From Marasmius tenuissimus (taxonomy: Eukaryota > Basidiomycota > Agaricomycetes > Agaricales > Marasmiaceae): a stretch of DNA of 64,000 bases. The translations under genes and the position numbers were made by a program. Shown here piece by piece: positions 57,361 through 64,000 of the stretch. The stretch's first letter is position 1; each line of letters starts with the position of its first letter. The notes beneath the pieces are model-generated. The model was not told the DNA's origin and did no database searches. It was given only the letters and a program-made list of their open reading frames with translations. The DNA is taken from contig JAQOTA010000020.1 in the NCBI GenBank assembly GCA_029532415.1, positions 372,001 to 436,000 on the forward strand, given 5' to 3'.

Positions 57361-57679
57361 GTGGGGTTATTGCTAACCGGGTGACTGAGGGTGTCGACTT
57401 CGCATGAATACCCAGCACCGTGAAAATGTGAAGGATCTCGATGGATGTTTGGGAGGTGCGAAATGGTGTTGGAGGTCTCCCGATTTGGTCGAGCTGCTGC
57501 GCGACTTGCCACTTAGAGAGCGAGGGAGCGACAGGGGGTGTGGTAGTTCGAGATTGTTGTCTGTTAGACATGACCAAAACAAGAGTCGAGTGGATAGAAC
57601 TAAGACTTGGATTGAAGATTGAAATGAGCTGGGAGTAGCCAGAAACGAAGAGGGGACGCACTCTAGTGAATCTCTTCTA

Positions 57680-59330
57680 AGAATTCAACGACGAAGATCT
57701 TCTGCTGTTTATCTCGTCAATCTATGTGTCAATGAGATGAGAGGAGGATTTACATACAAGGGCAGAAGGTGTTAACGAGCGCAACAGGAAGGGAGTTCTG
57801 GATGAAAGAGGCCGACCATGAAGCCTCTTTATATAGACGCACAAAGAAAGTCATCCTCATACCACGTGTGGGATTTGATCAGCTTGATCAAACAGTTGTG
57901 ACACTGTTCTCTCGAACTCAAGAGAAAGCTCCTGAGCTTTGATGGAGAAGGCGTGAAACTGGCTTGCCAACGATCTCATCTTCTTGTCTTTGGCATTCGG
58001 TATGGGCAGTGTGTTCATTGGGAGCGCAAGGCGATGTACTCAGAGAAGCATGTGCAAGTCGCTTATCTGCAAGTAGATACGCGTCGGTGAAAAAGCTCAA
58101 AGCAGAAGGCTACGGCGGTCTCTTGATAAACAGTGTACTCTGTCACAAGGGATGAGGGTCGACCGACTGTCAAACCTGAGTACAGCGTGAGATGCAATTC
58201 AAGTGAAGACAGGAAATATGGTGGCACTTCGTTCCTCTTCTTCAAGAACGATGGAGACAGATAGAACTGGGCGTCAAGTGGGGGAAGCAGTGAGGATACG
58301 GCCAGCAGTGTCTCAGGACTTGGAGACTCAGAGGCCTGAGGCTCGCTGCCAGAGAGGTGCGTTGGCAAATGAGGGCTGCTTCAGAGTGAGCACAAAACTC
58401 GGATTTCTGATGAAAACATGGACTTGCCTGAAAATCGACTAAGGGGAATTCAAATGGAGTGAACGGTGACAGTTTGGCGGTGCAGGTCTGTCTTTGAGGC
58501 GAGAGAAGAAAGATGGGCTTATGGACACGCAAACTCTACTGCCAGCATCGGATCAGAAAGGGTAAGGGACCTATCCAAGACTTTTGGAAGGCTGAATGTA
58601 TTGCGAGAAAGGTTGAACTGATAAAGTCGAGAATCTGTACAGGCTGGGAGCAAGAGAGGCCCGAGACCTCGGGTAAGTACGGATGATTCTCCCGTATGTC
58701 TAGCGGGTTGTAAAATAGAGACATCCTCAGGGACGGAAAGGTGGAAGAGAGCCAGACAGAAGACGTATTGTTGAACAGACGAGAAAACAACGGAGATAGC
58801 AGGATAGTAGGCAGGTTAGGGGTGAAAGGGGAACCAGAAGGCGTGCTGATAAGACAAGAAGTGCCGTCCGACGACTTGAGAATGCAAGTTCGGTGGCGCA
58901 ACAAGAATGTCGAGACCATTGTAGAGTAGGGGTTTGACTCGGCGACTAGTCCCAGGAGGGGGTCCTTTGAGACCCTGACATTGAACAAGGCAGTTGGGAT
59001 GAATATTCAGAATCTGTTTGCACATTCGTTTGCATAGCTTTTCGCTGCTCTGGGTATGCAACCCAACTCTTGAGGGGTATTTGGACCCACGTCGAATGGT
59101 GGTGGTTCCAGTTTCAGGGACGGCATCCTCAAGCATTGGTAGTGTCAGGCGCACTGGACAGTGCAAGCAACAAAAGATGTTTGTCAATTCATAACTTGTA
59201 AGTATGTACTGCAAATTGGTCAACACGAGATTGAGGCCCAGAGTCAAACATAGCACACACACCATATACTGTGATACCTGAATCACAGTTCTGTAGCTTA
59301 ATATCCATCTGCTACGACTCCGATACATTC
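57680..59330 (-). CDS. hypothetical gene, minus strand
   Basis: Frames 59328-58816 and 58988-58536 overlap in different phases and may be exons of one gene. The first starts with an ATG and hydrophobic stretches (MVCVLCLTLGLNLVL), then a Cys/Lys-rich section (CKRMCKQILNIHPNC) and a Pro/Gly turn. The second is Ser/Pro/Leu-rich. No domain recognised and exon borders not resolved. The lower part (57680-58530) shows only weak frames. Confidence 0.25.
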
Positions 59331-59886
59331 ACCTGAGTCTCAAATGTTGCTAGTGAGAGTCATATGTCAGTATCTAGTCTCCTATCAAGAGTAGAGCCAG
59401 GGGTTGAGCAAAGCAGGCCCTGCAGGCAAACTTCAATCTGGCGAACACGGATGGCGGCAGTTGAGTGAGGCCACGTGTGCTGTCGATCACACTCGAGAAA
59501 ACTTGAAGGCATGTGGAACTTAGGTAAGGCCACCTGGCCACCTTGGCTCTAGCCTCTCACTCTCAGTCTCATTGCAACGACTTATATCTCGCGGCCTCTC
59601 CCCCCCTTCAGCATTTGATCCAAGTGTGATTATGATCAATGCACCTTTCTTCTAGTTTTCCAGGCCAAAAGGACAGGTCCTCAGTACTCAGTTTCCGTGT
59701 GCAAGGCTCAAGCGTATAAGGTCAATGGTCAAGGTCGAAACGGAACATCGCAACTGCGTCTTCCCTGTTTACCGCATTAATCGATGGTGTCTGCACCTTT
59801 GTTTTGCGAGCCTTTACGATAAAAAGGCTCATCCATCAATGTTCTTTTCTTCCCCGTTCCTACCCTTTTCTTACCCCAACTCCATC

Positions 59887-60330
59887 ATGCCTATCGTCCA
59901 CAACATGAACATTTTCCAGCAGGGGGCAAAACGAACAACTAGCCACACCAGAAGTAGAAAATCGGCGTCGAAGGAATATACTGAACGAGCATTGGGGGCA
60001 AACTCGATGGTTGGTCCGAAGGCGTTGGTAAGTGAAAGCACTGCAGTAGTCCAAGTGATTCATTTGACCCCATAGAGTTCAGGAGACTGACATTGAAATG
60101 TCCTCCCCTGCACCATGGGATCCTATTTCAGGGCGAGAAGATCCAGGAAAGCAAGATCCACTTGATAAACTCCACCCACAAGCCACTGGTCAGGTAAGAA
60201 CTGGATCGTTTAATTCGTCTGGTTGGCCTCAAATCACCTCCGAATGGCCAATTAGCCCATTAATCTGTGTATGAAGTGTAGCGGCGCATCAAATGATGTA
60301 GACAGCACCCGTCAGGTAATGTCGAGGTTC
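59887..60330 (+). CDS. small hypothetical protein, spliced
   Basis: ATG 59887 opens MPIVHNMNIFQQGAKRTTSH and a basic, Ser-rich segment to GTAAGTG. A second exon (about 60077-60192) reads QETDIEMSSPAPWDPISG and ends at GTAAGA. A third short exon (about 60282-60319) ends at GTAATG. The end is not found. A TATA-like ataaaaagg lies near 59820. Likely a small, disordered protein; no family recognised. Confidence 0.4.
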
Positions 60331-60664
60331 AAATTCTAGTTGCGTTACCTTTTAGTCCTTCACAGCTCCTTAGTGACAAGGGACGTTTATTGCAAGCTGC
60401 AGAGGCCAGCAATACTATGCTTTGCAACGTTGGTTTCTGTAGCTAGCTATAAACAAGGCCGTATGCAGTCCGAATGGATTTGTTCATTGACCAAAACAGG
60501 TAGACTTCAACTGTAACTTGGCTCAGGTTTTGAGCCTTGGAATGTGAAATCGAAGAAGAGTTGTATATGATATCGGCTTCAGAGACGTCACTCGGCGTCA
60601 GATATCTTTAAGAGTTTGACTGACTTCTCGTAGGGCTTCGAGCTAGTCACTCTATAGAGTAGCA

Positions 60665-60949
60665 TCAACAAAATCGCGACGCGTTATTAGACCCCAGGGT
60701 CCACAGAGTTGTAGTACAATCCACAGTCGCATCTAGGCGGCACAAAGGCTGGCTTGGTATGATAAAAGTAATTTGAGGGAGTCTACGAAAGTAAAGCTTC
60801 GGAGAACCACTGTCCACCAGCGGATTGACTCCCCAAACAGGAATGGTGGCAGCGGTGCAGTTCTGTCGTCCGTTCGGTGCAGAGCGTATGAGTGTGAGTA
60901 GGATCTGATGACGGAGAGAACATGTAGGGCAGTTTAGGTCCTCTGGCAT
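60665..60949 (-). CDS. small hypothetical ORF
   Basis: A 94-codon minus-strand frame beginning MPEDLNCPTCSLRHQI, with seven cysteines including one CxxC near the start. No signal peptide or known domain. It may be an exon of a gene extending to about 61170. Confidence 0.25.
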   Translation of the reverse strand: MPEDLNCPTCSLRHQILLTLIRSAPNGRQNCTAATIPVWGVNPLVDSGSPKLYFRRLPQITFIIPSQPLCRLDATVDCTTTLWTLGSNNASRFC

Positions 60950-61826
60950 GACCTCCTATGACTATCCATTTCTTAATAACCTGGATGCTTGGCTTCGGAA
61001 AGTAGAAACCTGAGTAAGGTATAGCATTCGCGCTCGTTCAAGTTGCGGTTTGATTGGCGTGACCGGTTTGTGAAGTTGTTGACAGAGGTATGATAGCTGG
61101 GGGACATCTTATAGCTCGGACAGTATGCAACCATGGTCCAAATCTGTCGACGAGCACGATCATTGGGGACCATTCATGTATGAGCAATGCGTAAGCATGT
61201 GATTGGTAGTGATATGTACTGTATCAAGCAGCTTCATCGGGGATTGTCCGAGCCATTCATCATGTTTTTGAGGGGCTGAGGAGAGCTTTAGAGGTCATGC
61301 AAAGGGAGTCATCACAGTTTTCGCAAAGCGGTAGTTTTGACATGTTTGAACCATGGCAAATAATTAATAAGCTTGGTCACAATCAAGATCAACCAAAACC
61401 AACGACCGACAGTTTGAATTTCCGAGTCCAAAGTACCAGTTCCATAATTCAAGCTTCAATCCACCCTCATCCCTGTTTGGCTTGTCAAGGGACCCGATAC
61501 GTGCATAGGTTGCCTACAGGCCTATTCTCATTCATGTTCTGCAAAGCCTGGAAAAAATAGACTAGTGATTACTTTGGTGAGAATCAGTGATCACGTCTCA
61601 GATTGTAATACTCAACGAGGCACACAGTACGGACCCCGCTGCCCGGAGCCCCCTTCCTCAGACTTTTCAACGCCACTAAGCACTGAATCTGTAACCACTC
61701 TCCTTACTCGATCTCCCTCTCTCTCCATCTACTCCTTCCGAGATTGATTTCCGCCTCTCGGCCATAAACGTCCCAACTTCTCTGTCTTCCCCTTCCTCTA
61801 GTGAATGTTCCATCACACCTTCCTCA
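60950..61826. other. no confident gene
   Basis: Short frames only. 61600-61820 is Ser/Pro-rich in the plus-strand frames and may be the 5' part of the next gene. Confidence 0.35.
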
Positions 61827-62414
61827 TTGATATTCCAAGCCTCCACCACTCCCTCCTCATCGACATCTCGAGCTACGCCGACCTCAGCCCCCCTGAGACT
61901 GCAAGAATGTGTGTGGCAAACAGCTTTCGTTGATTACCTGTCATTGCCCAATGAAACTTTGTACGACTTATTCCTGAATGAATGGAATGCTGAAGAAGCA
62001 GAAAGGGAGGGCACAACAGGCTTTCCAAAACCACCGGCTCTATTGAATTCCTGGAAGAGGAAGAAATTTGACCAGCGACTGGCCAGTTCAGGAGATCCCG
62101 TGTTCACAAAAGATCTTGCCTCCACTTTACCAGACCAAGTGATCGACTGGTGGCATAGATTACAGCCAAAGTGGAGAGGTGAACCTATCGATGGCGTGCT
62201 CCCCCTAATACAGGCAACTGATTGTGTGCGGTCATGGTTCCCACTCGATCATTGGGGACCAAATGCATGGGCACTTCTCTTTGTATCGTTGAAATGGTGG
62301 TGGCTTGGCATCGTTGTACTTGAGCCGGAGAAACAGGCAGATGAGAAGCAGAGGTGGATGAGGATCATGGATGAGATGAGATTGACATTTAGACATGTTA
62401 CCAAAAAGGCTTGA
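61827..62414 (+). CDS. hypothetical protein with WW..LQPKWR motif
   Basis: A 195-codon frame. After a Ser/Thr-rich start comes a mostly helical domain with many tryptophans: VIDWWHRLQPKWRGE near residue 108, then WGPNAWALLFVSLKWWWLG near 145 and a charged helical end. The FPLDHWGPNA region and WW-LQP-WR spacing match, from memory, a multicopy agaricomycete protein family often found near transposons, with no function known to me. The frame opens without a clear ATG context (ATT or an upstream exon), so the start is uncertain. Confidence 0.5.
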   Translation: MIFQASTTPSSSTSRATPTSAPLRLQECVWQTAFVDYLSLPNETLYDLFLNEWNAEEAEREGTTGFPKPPALLNSWKRKKFDQRLASSGDPVFTKDLASTLPDQVIDWWHRLQPKWRGEPIDGVLPLIQATDCVRSWFPLDHWGPNAWALLFVSLKWWWLGIVVLEPEKQADEKQRWMRIMDEMRLTFRHVTKKA

Positions 62415-63300
62415 CCGCTCAGAGGCTGTCTCATATTCACGGTTGCACTGTACCTCACATGTCACATATCCTGGACATCAGACGAATCAATGTGCATACC
62501 CAGTATGTACTCAGTCGCTACATATCCAATGTGATTGTTGTGATCCTGTTTGAAGGGCAGAGTCAGTTGCTAAGCGCTAAGCGCTGAGGCCTCAATAATT
62601 TATTAGAGAGTCTGTTCTGATTCAGGAGGAGGAGAAAGGACGAATACCTTGTTCGAGGTATAGATAATTATCGATATACTATTCAACTGTGTGATAGTTC
62701 TTTGAAGACATTGTCCATAGCTTCGGCGACAGTGCTCAATCCTATCATTTAATTTGTGGGTCTTGCCAGAGGCCTGGCCTGGGTGCCCGGGCCCAAAAAG
62801 GCCCTCGTGATACACACGTGATACAACCTGTCCAAGTGGCGTGTGTCTATCTCGAGTCCCGGGTCCAAGTCTAAGCACTGCGAGGGAATTGCATGCGTAA
62901 CCCAGAGGATGTCTGTATGTGGCTGTAGCTCCCAGCACTGGAGGGAGTAGGTGGGTGGGTCACGAGAATTTCTGTCGTTTGAAGAGGTAGCGAGAATGCT
63001 CGAGATGAGCACAAGGGAAGAGATGGGAAGATGTGTTGCCGCGTTTAGATGCTGGAGCGCTCACCTCTCAGGACTATCTTATCGCGGATCATCGTCAGGC
63101 ACAAGGTATGGCTATTGGGCCGGTCCTGCGTGCACGTGTAGTGAGACATGAGTCGACAAGACTCAGATCTCATTGTCACTCTTTCTCACTTCCACTTTGA
63201 CTGCAGCATTCCCGACTCAGCCCAGATATCTGTCCTGGGGTGTGTTTGTTCTCTATTCTACTCTCGCTTTGGGAATCACCTCCACACCCTCGCAATTACC
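62415..63300. other. no supportable gene
   Basis: Nothing recognised. A small direct repeat, ctaagcgctaagcgct, lies near 62570-62586. Confidence 0.4.
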
Positions 63301-63309
63301 GCCGATTCA

Positions 63310-63435
63310 GGCATCTATTGAAAGGAGTTTGTAGTCGAGGGAAGTACAGGACTGGAGTACGAGCACAACTCGGATTTGTGTTTTGAGCTGCTGCATCTCG
63401 ACCTGGTCTCGTCGACTTTCTGAGCTGGCTTGAGC
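63310..63435 (-). repeat. inverted copy of the YKSEL exon unit
   Basis: The reverse complement matches about 39717-39840, including gagatgcagcag and acaaatccgagttgtgc. It lies upstream of, and opposite to, the related gene at 63556. Confidence 0.6.
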
Positions 63436-63555
63436 TGTAAGCTGCCTTGGCCATCCTGCTCCCCTTCACCACTACCGGCATCTCATATTCGACCTTTGAC
63501 GAACACGAATCGATAACCAGCATCACTGGCCTCCCAAACCCGACCTCTGACGATA

Positions 63556-63978
63556 ATGAATACGGCACCTGCAGCCCCGCCACTGTTCAGCATAAGCTGC
63601 TTTTCTGTCAAAGACGATTTCCCCTATCGCTTGACATGTACGGCGTTATCTTTCAAAGACAAGGGTAAGTTAACCGTCAATTTGTCAACAATTTTGACGG
63701 ACTTACCTCTATCCTAGACCTCAAGTCACGGTTGAAGACCCACACCGTGATCGAGAAAGGTCATTCACGTTCCGAGGGAGAGGGATTTTTGTATGCTTTC
63801 CGGATCGACGGAGTGGACTATTCCGACGCCACCAACTACGACCTCACCGACACTGCCGCGTTCAAAGTTGGCCAAACAGTGGATCCTCAGCATCGGGAAA
63901 CAGAGTGGAGGCAGCAGTGCCGTTCCCAGACACACACATGGTACACACCCATCCGGGTCGAACACTGTCATTCCGTTG
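63556..63978 (+). CDS. unknown gene, first two exons, cut by the window end
   Basis: Exon 1 (63556-63664) starts at ATG: MNTAPAAPPLFSISCFSVKD, ending at GTAAGT. A 53-nt intron (63665-63717, ending CCTAG) joins in frame to exon 2 (63718-63978; DLKSRLKTHTVIEKGH, then GFLYAFRIDGVDYSDATNYD and TWYTPIRVEHCHSVG), which ends at a GTGAGT donor 22 bases from the window edge. There is a decayed paralog at 38330. The mix of beta-type sequence and His/Tyr suggests a globular domain, but I do not know the family. Confidence 0.55.
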
Positions 63979-64000
63979 GTGAGTTTTCCTTCATACCCTG

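Larger units (their letters stand above)
55004..57571 (-). pseudogene. MYND-finger protein gene split by solo LTR E2
   Basis: ATG 57571 opens MSNRQQSRTTTPPVAP and a helical N-terminal domain up to RLAITP, where LTR E2 interrupts. The frame resumes at 56487 as LWRSRLEPWIKALLI and runs about 330 codons of a helical region typical of agaricomycete MYND proteins. After a GTGCAG..CAAG intron, an exon at about 55405-55330 encodes the zinc finger CSACRTHYCSQACQ, then W and GHHIQC. A tail (55348-55004, ITSTLPTNAGQVTEI) lies in another frame, so a frameshift or an unseen intron exists near 55320. The MYND finger binds zinc and proline-rich partners; the cellular role of these fungal proteins is unknown to me. 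Without E2 the N-terminal junction is in frame. Confidence 0.78.

Overview
The window looks like nuclear DNA of a basidiomycete, most likely an agaricomycete mushroom. Genes carry short GT..AG introns of about 40-70 bp. The recognisable families are fungal: a cupredoxin-like membrane protein, multi-pass membrane protein paralogs, an F-box/LRR-like protein, a MYND-finger protein and a GMP synthase fragment. About 28 kb of the 64 kb is Ty1/copia-type retrotransposon or LTR sequence. I saw no rRNA, tRNA or CRISPR.

Layout. 1-2.7 kb: no gene seen, with a degenerate GGCCTTCA-type repeat. 2.7-4.35 kb (-): spliced cupredoxin-like protein with one membrane segment. 4.35-8.8 kb: mostly no supportable gene. 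8.8-10.2 kb and 10.8-12.4 kb (+): tandem paralogs of a multi-pass membrane protein, the second broken by a solo LTR. 12.5-30.4 kb: one minus-strand membrane-protein gene broken by a 922-bp solo LTR (E1) and by a nested retrotransposon pile. In the pile, copia element B (about 6.2 kb once its inserts are subtracted) carries two insertions of family C: a lone LTR in its integrase region and a long element of about 8.9 kb in its gag region. Family C's 3' LTR carries a further solo LTR (D). Exchanged, inverted target-site duplications show that recombination between two C LTRs flipped a 1954-bp piece of B. 30.8-32.7 kb: decayed unknown gene. 34.4-34.9 kb: inverted-repeat element. 35.6-37.1 kb: F-box gene. 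38.3-39.9 kb: gene-family fragments. 40.5-52.3 kb: three degenerate copies of one locus, the middle one split by a nearly intact copia element A (43318-49403). 53.2-53.6 kb: 3' end of a GMP synthase gene with a nonsense codon. 55.0-57.6 kb: MYND gene split by solo LTR E2. 57.7-64 kb: hypothetical genes, with a paralog of the 38-kb fragments at the right edge.

Three insertions (solo A, E1, E2) lie inside host reading frames, and in each case taking out the LTR plus one target copy rejoins the frame across the junction. The copia primer-binding sites match the initiator-tRNA anticodon arm rather than the tRNA 3' end, as in Drosophila copia half-tRNA priming. Element C carries about 2.3 kb of extra coding sequence between gag and protease that I do not recognise; it is the best candidate here for something undescribed.
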